Shown here: positions 31,824-41,138 of the stretch, in pieces
How the letters are laid out: each line of letters begins with the position of its first letter
How positions within the stretch are numbered: the first letter of the stretch is position 1
NCBI GenBank assembly: GCA_014534235.1
Contig: JACVRW010000003.1
Span: forward strand, 18,201 to 82,200
Direction of reading: 5' to 3'
Origin: Thermoleophilaceae bacterium
GTDB taxonomy: Bacteria > Actinomycetota > Thermoleophilia > Solirubrobacterales > Thermoleophilaceae
DNA: 64,000 bases
Position numbers and translations under genes: made by a program
The notes under the pieces: model-generated
Databases searched by the model: none
The model's input: the letters and a program-made list of their open reading frames with translations, nothing else
What the model was told of the DNA's origin: nothing

Positions 31824-33340
31824 GCGGCGATCACCTCCCAGCCGTGCAAACGGTAGGACAGGGCCTCGTCGAGATCTCTCACCGTCACCTGGTCGCGCGC
31901 CGCGAGGTCGGCGATGGTGCGGGCGATACGGAGCACTCGGTCGTGAGCGCGCCCGCTCAGGTTCGCGCTGCCCCGGACCGCCAGCAGCCGCGCCGCGAGG
32001 ATCGCGTCGAGCGGCACGTGGTGACGGGTCAGCCGTGCGTCCATGTCGCCGTTGCAGAACGCACCCGTCCCGGCGAGCCGGGCGCGTTGGCGCTCGCGCG
32101 CGGCGATTACGCGGGCACGCACCTCCGCCGAAGCCGTTCGCTGCTCGTCTTCGCCGTCGACTAGCTGGACGGTCGGGACCGCCTCGACCTGGCAGACCAG
32201 GTCGATGCGGTCCAGCAGCGGCCCGCTCAGCCGGCGCATATACCGCCCGAGCTCCAGGCTCGTGCAGGTGCAGCGATCCGGCGGGCGCGCGCAGGGACAC
32301 CTGTTGCACGCCGCGACCACCGTCGCGTTCGCGGGGAACTCGAGGGTGCGCTGCCCGCGCATGATCTCAACGCGACCTTCCTCGAGCGGCTGCCGCAGCG
32401 CGTCGACGGCTGCGCGACTGAACTCAGGGAGCTCATCGAGGAACAGCACGCCCCGGTGTGCGAGGGTGATCTCGCCGGGCCGGGGCGTGGCACCGCCGCC
32501 GACGAGTCCCTGCGCCGAGATCGTGTGGTGCGGCGCTCGGAAGGGGCGCTCCGTGGCCAGGCGGCCGCTTCCGACACCGGCCGCGCTGTGCACCTGGGTG
32601 ATCTCGAGCGCCTCCTCGAACGTCGGCGGCGGAAGGATGCCCGGCAGCCGGCGCGCGAGCATCGTCTTCCCCGCGCCGGGCGGGCCGATCATCAACACGT
32701 TGTGACCGCCGGCGGCCGCGATCTCGAGCGCTCGCTTGGCGTCCCGCTGGCCGCGGACATCGGCGAGGTCGGGGCCATGGTCGAGCTCCCGTCGATCGGG
32801 AACGGCGGGTCGGGCCGAGTCGGGCATCCAGCGCCCGTGCAGCAGATCGGCAAGACGGGCCAGCGTGGGGATTCCGTACACCTCGACGCCGTCCACGAGC
32901 GCTCCCTCGGCGGCGTTGCGCTCCGGAACCAGCAGGCGGCGGTAGCCGGCGTTCCGCGCGCCGAGGACGGCGGCGAGCGCTCCGCGGATGGGACGCAGGT
33001 CGCCGCTCAGAGAGAGCTCGCCGCAAAGCGCGCTGTCCTCGAGCTCGTCGCGCGGAACCTGGCCGCTCGCAGCGAGCACGCCGACCGCGATGGCGAGATC
33101 GAAGCTGGGGCCGGCCTTTCGCACGTGCGCGGGCGCGAGGTTCACGGTGAGGCGCTGCAGCGGGAAGTGGAGCCCGGAATTCATCAGCGCGGCGCGGACC
33201 CGTTCGCGGGACTCTCTGACCGCCCGGTCGGGGAGCCCCACCAGCGTGAAGATGGACACTCCTTGCCGGACGTCCACCTCCACGGTGACCTCGTGGCTTC
33301 GGACGCCCTCGAGAGCGAAGGTGGCAACTGAGGCGAGCAC
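31820..33340 (-). CDS. comM: ComM/YifB Mg-chelatase-like AAA ATPase
   Basis: GPPGAGKTMLARRLPGILPP...FRAPHHTISAQGLVGGG...HRGVLFLDELPEF...CNRCPCA. Confidence 0.95.
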   Translation of the reverse strand: MLASVATFALEGVRSHEVTVEVDVRQGVSIFTLVGLPDRAVRESRERVRAALMNSGLHFPLQRLTVNLAPAHVRKAGPSFDLAIAVGVLAASGQVPRDELEDSALCGELSLSGDLRPIRGALAAVLGARNAGYRRLLVPERNAAEGALVDGVEVYGIPTLARLADLLHGRWMPDSARPAVPDRRELDHGPDLADVRGQRDAKRALEIAAAGGHNVLMIGPPGAGKTMLARRLPGILPPPTFEEALEITQVHSAAGVGSGRLATERPFRAPHHTISAQGLVGGGATPRPGEITLAHRGVLFLDELPEFSRAAVDALRQPLEEGRVEIMRGQRTLEFPANATVVAACNRCPCARPPDRCTCTSLELGRYMRRLSGPLLDRIDLVCQVEAVPTVQLVDGEDEQRTASAEVRARVIAARERQRARLAGTGAFCNGDMDARLTRHHVPLDAILAARLLAVRGSANLSGRAHDRVLRIARTIADLAARDQVTVRDLDEALSYRLHGWEVIAA

Positions 33341-33384
33341 GCACGCGACGGTAGGGAGGGTCGTGTGACGCGTGGGGCGCCGAC

Positions 33385-33402
33385 CGTAACGACTGGGTTA
33401 CG
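33385..33402. promoter_or_regulatory. inverted repeat in comM/yraN divergent intergenic region
   Basis: CGTAAC-gactgg-GTTACG, perfect 6-bp arms. Confidence 0.4.
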
Positions 33403-33484
33403 TGAGAGCGACTTGTCGACACGGTCGCACACTCGTCACGCTTGTCGCACCCGTGTGCGTCAGGCGGGCGTAGCGTGGCGATCG

Positions 33485-33868
33485 ATGAGCGCCGATCCGA
33501 GACGACGGCTGGGTGACCGGGGCGAGCGGCTCGCCTGCAAGCATCTCGAGGCGCGCGGGTTCGAGGTCCTCGAGCGGAACTTCCGCACGCGTCGAGGCGA
33601 GCTCGACGTCGTGGCGCGAAACGAGCGATTCCTGCTCTTCTGCGAGGTAAAGACGAGGATCCTCAGCGAGGCGGCGGGGCCGCTCGGCCCGCTGGCGGCG
33701 ATCGGACCTCGTAAGCGGCGACGCGTACGGCTGATGGCGACGGAGTGGCTGGCGACGCGGAGGGTCCCGGGCCCGCGACCGCCCGAGCTCCGGTTCGATG
33801 CGATCGGCGTCGAGTTCGACTCTGCCGGGCGGATGACCGCGCTGGAGCACCTGGAGGACGCCTTCTGA
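33485..33868 (+). CDS. yraN: YraN-family (UPF0102) putative endonuclease
   Basis: LGDRGERLACKHLEARGFEVLERNFRTRRGELDVVARNERFLLFCEVKTR. Confidence 0.92.
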   Translation: MSADPRRRLGDRGERLACKHLEARGFEVLERNFRTRRGELDVVARNERFLLFCEVKTRILSEAAGPLGPLAAIGPRKRRRVRLMATEWLATRRVPGPRPPELRFDAIGVEFDSAGRMTALEHLEDAF

Positions 33869-33908
33869 TGGGCGGTCTCCCGACCGCAGGCGGCGTGACT
33901 CCCGGCGG

Positions 33909-34739
33909 TCAGGCGGCGCCGCCGGGGTCACCCTCGAGCGCCAGCTGGGTGTACGCGATCGACTGGAAAGAGAGCCGATGGATGGGAGAGATTCCGTTGC
34001 TCGCGATCGCGGCACGGTGCTCTGGGGTCGAGTAGCCGACGTTGGTCTCGAAGTCCCAGCCGGGATGGCGCTCCGCGGCGCGGCGCATGTAACGGTCGCG
34101 GGTGACCTTCGCCAGCACCGAGGCGGCCGCGATCGCCGCACTTCGGCAGTCGCCGTCGACCACGGCACGCTGCTCCAAGCCGAAGTCCGGAACCCTGAAG
34201 CCGTCCACAAGGCAGACCGTCCCGATGCGCGCGGCACCGAGCAGCGCCGTGCGCAGGGCCTCGAGGTTCGTGTTGTGCAAACCGCGGCTGTCGATGCCGC
34301 GCACGCACCGGGAGACGATCACCGAGCGGGCGGCCGCCCGCAGAACGAGCGGATAGAGCTCCTCGCGGGCTTCCGCGGTGTGCTGCTTGGAATCATTGAG
34401 CCGGCTCAGAGCGCGGCGGTCAGACAGGGTGAGTCGCTCGAGATCGAACAGGACGGCGGCCGCCACGAGCGGCCCCGCGAGCGATCCCCGCCCGGCCTCA
34501 TCCGCTCCGGCGACGAAGCGGCAGCCAAGACCCCGATCGAACGCGAATAGACGACGCCCGCTTCCAGGGCCCCGGCGCGCCTTGGGTTTCCCGGACGTCT
34601 GGGCGGTCGCGGGCGCCTCCGCGCTCCCTGGGGTCTGCAGGCCTCCGGACGTCTCCGCGGCGGAGTCCGACGTGGGCTGGCCCGCTGTCTGAGGCGACGG
34701 CTGCGACGGCGTGGTCTCGGCGGTGCCCCGTATCCCCAC
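33909..34739 (-). CDS. rnhB: ribonuclease HII with N-terminal disordered extension
   Basis: VAGADEAGRGSLAGPLVAAAVLF...LNDSKQHTAEAREELYPL...ASVLAKVTRDRYM; start codon uncertain. Confidence 0.93.
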   Translation of the reverse strand: MGIRGTAETTPSQPSPQTAGQPTSDSAAETSGGLQTPGSAEAPATAQTSGKPKARRGPGSGRRLFAFDRGLGCRFVAGADEAGRGSLAGPLVAAAVLFDLERLTLSDRRALSRLNDSKQHTAEAREELYPLVLRAAARSVIVSRCVRGIDSRGLHNTNLEALRTALLGAARIGTVCLVDGFRVPDFGLEQRAVVDGDCRSAAIAAASVLAKVTRDRYMRRAAERHPGWDFETNVGYSTPEHRAAIASNGISPIHRLSFQSIAYTQLALEGDPGGAA

Positions 34740-34802
34740 GATCGGAGCCCGATCATAGGACTGTGGACGGCGGAAGGCGTGACAGGGATGCTGGGTGGCT
34801 AC

Positions 34803-35411
34803 CTAGAGGACGCCGATCTTCCCGGGCGGCCAGTACGTCATGAACGCCTTGCCGATGATCCACTCCTTCGGGACCGGTCCCCATTCGCGGCTGTCAGCGC
34901 TCTCGCCGCGGTTGTCGCCCATCATGAAGTAGTGGTCCTTGGGAATCCTGATCGGCTGGGGCAGGTTGCAGATCCCGCAGGTCGGGTCGAGCCGAGCGTA
35001 CGACTCCTTCTGACGCCGCCCGTTGACGTATACGGCACCGTCAATGATCTTCAGGCGATCGCCCGGAAGCGCAACGACCCGCTTGATGAAGTTCGTGTCG
35101 GATCGCTGTTGCGTTGGAGCGGGGCAGGCCGTCTGACTCGAGTGCTCCGCGCCGCAGACGTTGGAGTCCGCACCGGCCGGTGGCTTGAAGACCACGATGT
35201 CGCCCCGGCCCGGGTCGCCGAAACGGAAGCTCACGCGGTCGACCAAGACCCGCTGGCCGATGTCGAGGGTCGGCACCATCGACTCGCTCGGAATCCGGAA
35301 CGGCTTGACGAGGAACGCCTGGATCCCCAGCGCGAGGCCGAGCGCGACCGCCACGATCGTGACGAGCTCGAAGAGGGAGCCACGGGTGGTCTTCTGCTTG
35401 CTTCGCGCCAC
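34803..35411 (-). CDS. lepB: signal peptidase I
   Basis: FRIPSESMVPTLDIGQRVLVDR...FIKRVVALPGDRL...YFMMGDNRGESADSREWGPV. Confidence 0.95.
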   Translation of the reverse strand: MARSKQKTTRGSLFELVTIVAVALGLALGIQAFLVKPFRIPSESMVPTLDIGQRVLVDRVSFRFGDPGRGDIVVFKPPAGADSNVCGAEHSSQTACPAPTQQRSDTNFIKRVVALPGDRLKIIDGAVYVNGRRQKESYARLDPTCGICNLPQPIRIPKDHYFMMGDNRGESADSREWGPVPKEWIIGKAFMTYWPPGKIGVL

Positions 35412-35440
35412 CTGCGCCTACTCGGGGCCCCGGCCCACCT

Positions 35441-36091
35441 CTAGGACCTGGTGTCGTCGGCGTGCGCGACCTGGTCGCCGGCGGTGGCAGGAGCGGGAGA
35501 GTCATCCGCTGACCGCGAAACGCCGCGCGGGCCCTCTAGGTCTGCGGCGTCTCCAGCCGCCTCCTCCGTCGGCTCGCCGCTTGTGCTCTCCGCCGCCTCG
35601 GCTGCGGTCCGTGCCGATTCGCGGGTGAGGGTCTCCTCGCCGGCGGGCGCCTCTTCCTCCGCGACCGGCTCGGCCAGCTCCTCCTCGCCCGGACGAGGTG
35701 CGTCGTCCGGCGGCATCGCGCCGGCCGAAATCCTCTCCGGCTGTCCGGTCCAGCGGCGCTCCCGCACGCGCGCGCGACGGCCCACGCGCTCGCGCAGGTA
35801 GTACAGCTTCGCCCGGCGCACGTGGCCGCGGGCAGCAATCTCGATCCTCTCGATCTTCGGCGAGTGCACCGGGAAGGTGCGCTCTACACCTACGCCGAAC
35901 GACTGTTTCCGCACCGTGAACGTTTCGCGCACGCCACCGCCCTGGCGCCGGATCACGACCCCCTCGAAGACCTGCGTTCGCCGGCGTGTGCCCTCTACAA
36001 CTTGGAAGTGAACCCGCACGCGGTCACCTGCCTGGAAGGCAGGGACGCGGCGCAGCTGGGCGCGCTCGAGGCTTTCGATGACGCGGGACAT
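35441..36091 (-). CDS. rplS: 50S ribosomal protein L19 with long acidic C-terminal extension
   Basis: [70 protein letters not shown] 36091 (upstream TTG 36112 less likely). Confidence 0.94.
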   Translation of the reverse strand: MSRVIESLERAQLRRVPAFQAGDRVRVHFQVVEGTRRRTQVFEGVVIRRQGGGVRETFTVRKQSFGVGVERTFPVHSPKIERIEIAARGHVRRAKLYYLRERVGRRARVRERRWTGQPERISAGAMPPDDAPRPGEEELAEPVAEEEAPAGEETLTRESARTAAEAAESTSGEPTEEAAGDAADLEGPRGVSRSADDSPAPATAGDQVAHADDTRS

Positions 36092-36129
36092 CGTGGACGA
36101 CTGGTCGGCCAACGACCCGCGGGAGGCAC

Positions 36130-36162
36130 AAAAGAGGCGCGACCTCCCAGGAGCCGTCGCGC
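36130..36162 (-). terminator. intrinsic terminator/attenuator-like hairpin upstream of rplS
   Basis: On minus strand: GCGCGAC-gg-CTCC-tg-GGAG-GTCGCGC followed by CTCTTTTGT (36137-36162 plus tail). Confidence 0.6.
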
Positions 36163-36336
36163 GGCCCGGAATGGTAGCGAAGCGCCTGGCGGTCGCTCAC
36201 GAGCGGAAGCGCCCCATTTCAGGTGCCTCCTGCGGCAGCTCAGGCCGGGATCCCCGCCACGAGGCGCGGAACCTGGTGCGCCTTGCTCGCGGTCTGGGGC
36301 GCGAGGCCGCGGCAGCATAGCGGCTCTGCGAGCCGG

Positions 36337-36423
36337 TCCCGCGCCCCGCGGCCCGACGGCGCCTCACGGCCGTGCCGCGCCGCCGGCCGGCCCCGCGCCT
36401 CGAGGCCCGACGCGCCTTACGGC
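36337..36423. repeat. imperfect ~33-bp duplication spanning the trmD stop
   Basis: Copy A 36391-36423 ccccgcgcctcgaggcccgacgcgccttacggc; copy B 36337-36370 tcccgcgccccgcggcccgacggcgcctcacggc. Confidence 0.6.
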
Positions 36424-37097
36424 GCTGCTGCACCGCGCTCCCTGCTTCGCGCGCGCCGCCATTCGCGCACGCGAGCGTGATCTCCGGAAAGCAGGATCTC
36501 CGGAACGGCATGGCCGCGCCACTCGGCCGGCCGGGTGTAGTGCGGATACTCGGGCGCGCCCTCGAGCGCCGCGCTGAACGATTCCTCCAGCGCGCTCTCC
36601 TCGTGACCGAGCGCGCCCGGGAGCTTGCGGATCACCGCGTCGCACACCACCATCGCCGCCAGTTCGCCGCCCGAGAGCACGTACTGCCCGATCGAGATCA
36701 CGTCACTCGCCAGGTGGTCGTGCACACGCTCGTCGAAGCCCTCATAGCGCCCGCAGAGCAGCGTCAGCGCAGGCTCCGCCGCCAGCTCGGAGGCGAGCGC
36801 ATCGTCGAACCGGCGACCTCCGGCTGAGAGCGCGAACACCCGGCGCCGTGCCGGAAGCTCGATCGGGTCGATCCCGTAGCGAGCCCTGAGCGCCGCCTCG
36901 ACTACATCCACCCGAATGACCATCCCCGCTCCGCCTCCGTATGGCGTGTCGTCGACCTGGCCGGCCTTCAGCGGGGTCGTCTGCCGAAAGTCCACGAACT
37001 CGAGCTCGTGGCCCAGCCGCAGCGCGTTTCGCACGTGACGCTGCTCCGTGAACCACCCAAACCACGCCGGGAAGAGGGTGAACACGTCGATCCTCAT
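36417..37097 (-). CDS. trmD: tRNA (guanine37-N1)-methyltransferase
   Basis: [13 protein letters not shown]...[16 protein letters not shown]...[13 protein letters not shown]...[23 protein letters not shown]. Confidence 0.95.
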   Translation of the reverse strand: MRIDVFTLFPAWFGWFTEQRHVRNALRLGHELEFVDFRQTTPLKAGQVDDTPYGGGAGMVIRVDVVEAALRARYGIDPIELPARRRVFALSAGGRRFDDALASELAAEPALTLLCGRYEGFDERVHDHLASDVISIGQYVLSGGELAAMVVCDAVIRKLPGALGHEESALEESFSAALEGAPEYPHYTRPAEWRGHAVPEILLSGDHARVREWRRARSRERGAAAP

Positions 37098-37534
37098 TCG
37101 AGGAACCTCCGCCGCACCTCGATGCGGCGAGCACCGCAGTCCACGCTCGCGATCGCGTCCGAGACGAACGGCACGAGGGTGCCGTCGTCGAGCTCGAGCA
37201 AGTCGCAGGAGGGCCCATCGAGCACCCGGCGGACGGTGCCGAGCCCGGGGACCCGACAACCCATGAGGTCGGCGGCGAGCCACTCCCCCTCGCCGAGCTC
37301 CGCCTCGACGAGCAGCAGCTTGCCGCGGAAGCTTGCGACCGCGTGACGGTCGCCGAATCCGGACAGCCGGACCAGCGGCCGCTCGTCGGTTCCGGCCCTC
37401 CGCTCGACAGTCAGCGCACGCGACGCGAGCACCAGCGGGGTCCCCTCGTCGAGGGGATGATCTGGCTCGTCCACATAGAAGCTCCCGTCGCGACCGTGGG
37501 GCCGTCCGACGCGGCCGGCCGTTACGAGCGTCAA
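37094..37534 (-). CDS. rimM: ribosome maturation factor RimM
   Basis: [19 protein letters not shown]...[26 protein letters not shown] start overlapping KH-protein TGA stop. Confidence 0.88.
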   Translation of the reverse strand: MTLVTAGRVGRPHGRDGSFYVDEPDHPLDEGTPLVLASRALTVERRAGTDERPLVRLSGFGDRHAVASFRGKLLLVEAELGEGEWLAADLMGCRVPGLGTVRRVLDGPSCDLLELDDGTLVPFVSDAIASVDCGARRIEVRRRFLE

Positions 37535-37764
37535 TCGAAGACGTCGACGAGGACGCGGTGCCCGTGACGCACGGAGGCGGCCTTCATGACGGTCCTCAGC
37601 GCGGCGACCGTGCGGCCCCCACGGCCGATCACCTTGCCGGCCTCGTCCTCCGCCACGTGCAGCTCCAGCACCACGGTGCCGTCGTCTTCCTCGAACGACT
37701 CGACCGAAACCTCCTCCGGCTTGTCGACCAGCGCGCGGGCGAGGTACTCGAGGAGGTCCTCCAC
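37531..37764 (-). CDS. khpA: KH-domain RNA-binding protein (KhpA-like)
   Basis: [43 protein letters not shown]. Confidence 0.92.
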   Translation of the reverse strand: MEDLLEYLARALVDKPEEVSVESFEEDDGTVVLELHVAEDEAGKVIGRGGRTVAALRTVMKAASVRHGHRVLVDVFD

Positions 37765-38300
37765 TACCGGCTGGCGCGTTCGGCAGGAGCAGCCTCGGGA
37801 TCCGCCTCGACCTGCTCGACACCGGGAGCCGGCTCCCCGGGCGGGGCCGACGGTGGCTCGCCCTCGCCGGCATCGGCCGGCAGAGGAGCCGCCGGTTCGG
37901 CTTCGCCGGCCTCCGGCTCGGCCTCGGCTCCGGGCTCCCGCTCCGCCTCGGCCGGCTCGGCTGCCGCCGGCTCGCGCTCGGGTTCCGCCGCCTCCGGCTC
38001 GGCCGCGCCCGGCTCCGGCGCCGCCGCCGGCTGCGCCGGTCCCTCCGCCACTACCGCGCCGGCCTTGGCCTGTGCCTTTATGAGCTGCTTGACGGTTCCG
38101 GTTGGCTGCGCTCCGCGCGCGAGCCAGTGCTCGAGGCGCTCCTCGTCGATTGCGATCGTCGAGGGCTCGGTCTGGGGATTGTAGTGGCCGATCGTCTCGA
38201 TGAAGCGCCCGTCACGGGGCGAGCGCTGGTCGGTCACGACGACGCGCCAGATCGGATTCTTCCTGCTGCCCACTCGGGTGAGCCGGACTCGGACTGACAT
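37764..38300 (-). CDS. rpsP: 30S ribosomal protein S16 with long Ala/Pro/Glu C-terminal extension
   Basis: [46 protein letters not shown]...; ~95-aa acidic tail. Confidence 0.95.
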   Translation of the reverse strand: MSVRVRLTRVGSRKNPIWRVVVTDQRSPRDGRFIETIGHYNPQTEPSTIAIDEERLEHWLARGAQPTGTVKQLIKAQAKAGAVVAEGPAQPAAAPEPGAAEPEAAEPEREPAAAEPAEAEREPGAEAEPEAGEAEPAAPLPADAGEGEPPSAPPGEPAPGVEQVEADPEAAPAERASR

Positions 38301-38313
38301 AGACCGCCGGAGG

Positions 38314-39648
38314 TTAGCGACCGCCCGCCAGCTGCTCCAGCGACGGCATCTTTCCGCGCGACATCTGCCTCATGAGCTTCTTCATCTGGGTGAACTGCTT
38401 CACGAGCTGGGAGACCGCCTGGACCGAGGTCCCGGATCCGCGCGCGATCCGGCGCCTGCGCGAGCCGTCGATGACCGAGGGGTTGGCCCGCTCCTGCGGG
38501 GTCATCGAGAGGATGATCGCCTCGAGGCGGTCGAGCTCGCGCTCGTCGACCTGGAGCGACCCGAGCTGCTGGCCTACCCCCGGCATCAGCCGGAGCAGGT
38601 TCTGAAGCGGGCCCATGTTGCGCACCTGCTTCATCTGGACGAGGAAGTCGTCCAGCGTGAACTCCTGCCGGCGGATCTTGCGCTCGAGCTCCTGCGCCTG
38701 GCGCTCGTCCAGCTGGCGCTCTGCCTTCTCGACGAGCGTCATCACGTCGCCCATGCCGAGGATCCGCTGCGCCATCCGGTCCGGGTGAAAGCGCTCGAAG
38801 TCGCCAAGCTTCTCGCCGGTCGAGGCGTAGAGGATCGGCTTTCCGGTGACGGCGCGGACCGAGAGCGCGGCGCCACCGCGGGCGTCGCCGTCGAGCTTCG
38901 TGAGCACGACGCCGTCGAAGTTGGCCGTCTCGGCGAACTGCTCGGCGACATTGACGGCGTCCTGTCCGGTCATGGCGTCGACGACCAGGAGCACGTCGTG
39001 GGGCTTCGTCCGCTTGCGCAGCTGCCCCAGCTCCTTCATGAGCTCTTCGTCGACGTGCAGCCGCCCGCTCGTGTCCACGATCAGCGCGTCGCGCCGGTCC
39101 CGCTTCGCCTGGGCGACGGCCCACTCGGCGATGTCGACCGGGTCGCGGCCCGTGCCCTGCTCGTACACGTGCACGCCCGCCTGCGCGCCGAGCTTGACCA
39201 GCTGGTCCACCGCGGCCGGGCGGTAGACGTCGCACGCCGCGAGCGCGGCGTCCATGCCGTGCTCCTCGCGGAGATGACGGGCCAGCTTGGCACAGGCGGT
39301 CGTCTTTCCCGAGCCCTGGAGACCGGCCATCAGGATCACCGTTGGCCCCGGCCTCGCGAACGCCAGGTCCCGTCCGGCTCCACCCATCACCGCCGCGAGC
39401 TCGTCGGAGACGATCTTCACCACCTGCTGGCCCGGGTTCAGCGACTCGAGTACGTCCTGTCCGAGTGCCCGGTCCTTGACGGCGGCGGTGAACTCCTTGA
39501 CTACCTTGAAGTTGACGTCGGCCTCGAGCAGCGCCAGCCGCACCTGGCGCATCGCCTTGGAGACATCGTCCTCGGTGAGCTTGCCGCGCGAGCGGACGTC
39601 GTCAAGGGCGGCCTGGAGCCGGTCTGAGAGGGCGTCGAACATGTGCAA
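38314..39648 (-). CDS. ffh: signal recognition particle protein Ffh
   Basis: [53 protein letters not shown]...[13 protein letters not shown]-domain present. Confidence 0.96.
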   Translation of the reverse strand: MHMFDALSDRLQAALDDVRSRGKLTEDDVSKAMRQVRLALLEADVNFKVVKEFTAAVKDRALGQDVLESLNPGQQVVKIVSDELAAVMGGAGRDLAFARPGPTVILMAGLQGSGKTTACAKLARHLREEHGMDAALAACDVYRPAAVDQLVKLGAQAGVHVYEQGTGRDPVDIAEWAVAQAKRDRRDALIVDTSGRLHVDEELMKELGQLRKRTKPHDVLLVVDAMTGQDAVNVAEQFAETANFDGVVLTKLDGDARGGAALSVRAVTGKPILYASTGEKLGDFERFHPDRMAQRILGMGDVMTLVEKAERQLDERQAQELERKIRRQEFTLDDFLVQMKQVRNMGPLQNLLRLMPGVGQQLGSLQVDERELDRLEAIILSMTPQERANPSVIDGSRRRRIARGSGTSVQAVSQLVKQFTQMKKLMRQMSRGKMPSLEQLAGGR

Positions 39649-39654
39649 CTGAGG

Positions 39655-40041
39655 CTAGCGCGCCACCGTGCGACCGGCCGCGTGCTCGACCGCGCCCGTC
39701 AGCGTCGTCTCGAGCAGGACCCATGCCCTGCTCGAGTCGAGCGCGCAGTTGGCCGGGCGCACGAGCCCCGAGTCCGCCCGCCTCGTCCGGGGCGATCCGC
39801 TCAGTGGGGAGCCCGTGGGCCCGCGCCACGAGGCAGGCGAAGTCGTAGCCGCTGACCGTGTCCGGTCTCGCGACGTGCAGGATTCCGCGCTCCTCCCGCC
39901 GAGCAGCAGCCAACCCACGTCGCCCTCAGCCCGGGGCGAGCTGCGGAGCTGGGTCCCGACGAGCGGCTGCCCCTCCGCGCGGCGCAACAGCTCCGACCCC
40001 AGATAGCCCGTGCCCCCGGTGACGAGCAGCGGCCGGCTCAC
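39655..40041 (-). pseudogene. RmlD-like (dTDP-4-dehydrorhamnose reductase/SDR) remnant, internally deleted and frameshifted
   Basis: N-term MSRPLLVTGGTGYLGSELLRRA in frame 1; GILHVARPDTVSGYDFACLVARAHGLPTERI in another frame (ORF 39602..39913); RPANCALDSSRAWVLLETTLTGAVEHA back in frame 1. Catalytic middle is absent. Confidence 0.75.
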
Positions 40042-41138
40042 GCGTGCAGAGCCCGCTCGACGTCGGCCACGAGGTCGGCGGTCCGCTCACAGCCTGCGGA
40101 GAGTCGGATGTACCCCTCGGTGACGTCGTCTCCGCCCCAGCGCAGGCGGCGCTCCGCCGTGGTCTGCACGCCGCCGAAGCTCGACGCCTCGGTGATCAGC
40201 TCGGCGCGGGCCAGGAACCGCTCCGCCCGCTCGCGGCCGCCCAGATCGAAGCCGACGATCGTCCCGAAGCCGCTCATCTGGCGACGGGCGACCTCGTGGC
40301 CGGGGTCGCCGCGGAGGCCGGGGTAGCGCACCCCCGACACGTCGTCGCGGGCGCCGAGCAGCTCCGCGAGCGCCAGGGCGTTGGCGCTCTCGCGCTCGAG
40401 GCGAACGTCGAGCGTCGCAAGCGAGCGGTGGCCGAGCCACGCCTCGAACGGCCCGGGTACGGCGCCTGCGTCCCGGCGCCAGTCGCGCAGCCCCGCGGCG
40501 CGGTCGGGATCACGCGTGGCCACGTACCCGAGCATGAGGTCGGAGTGGCCCGACAGATGCTTGGTCGCGCTGGTCAGAGCGAAGTCCGCGCCGAGGACGA
40601 GCGGCTTCTGGTAGAGCGGCCCGACCGTCGTGTTGTCGACCACGGTGAGCGCTCCCGCGGCGCGTGCCGCGTCGGCCAGCGCGACCAGGTCGTAGACGTC
40701 GAGCTTCGGGTTCGAAGGGGACTCGAGCCAGAGGAGGTCGGCGCCCTGCACGGCGTCGGCAAGCCCGGCCGGCGGCGCGAGCCGGACCTCCACCCCGCGC
40801 GGCTCGAGATGGGTCTGGGCCAGCCGGCGGACGTTCAGGTAGCAGTCCGCGTCGATCGCGACCGCCGAGCCGGGGCGGAGGCTTGTCAAGAGCAGCGCGG
40901 CCGCGGCCGCCATGCCCGAGGCGAACAGGACCACCTCTCCCCTTTCGAGCTCGGCGAGTGCCGCCTCGTAGCGGGCCCATGTCGGGTTGCCGTAACGCGT
41001 GTAAGCCCACTCGGAGCTCGCCACGTCGCCCTTCAGGTGGAACGGGCCGGCGAAGACGGGTCCGGGCAGGAAGGGCGCGCCCTGCTCGGCGTCGGGCAAG
41101 CCCGCCCTGACGACGCGGGTGCCGTCGCCGTGACTCAC
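40038..41138 (-). CDS. trans-sulfuration PLP enzyme (cystathionine gamma-synthase/lyase family)
   Basis: WAYTRYGNPTWARYEAALAELE...LFASGMAAAAALL...LWLESPSNPKLDVYDL...SATKHLSGHSDLMLGY; GTG start. Confidence 0.9.
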   Translation of the reverse strand: MSHGDGTRVVRAGLPDAEQGAPFLPGPVFAGPFHLKGDVASSEWAYTRYGNPTWARYEAALAELERGEVVLFASGMAAAAALLLTSLRPGSAVAIDADCYLNVRRLAQTHLEPRGVEVRLAPPAGLADAVQGADLLWLESPSNPKLDVYDLVALADAARAAGALTVVDNTTVGPLYQKPLVLGADFALTSATKHLSGHSDLMLGYVATRDPDRAAGLRDWRRDAGAVPGPFEAWLGHRSLATLDVRLERESANALALAELLGARDDVSGVRYPGLRGDPGHEVARRQMSGFGTIVGFDLGGRERAERFLARAELITEASSFGGVQTTAERRLRWGGDDVTEGYIRLSAGCERTADLVADVERALHA

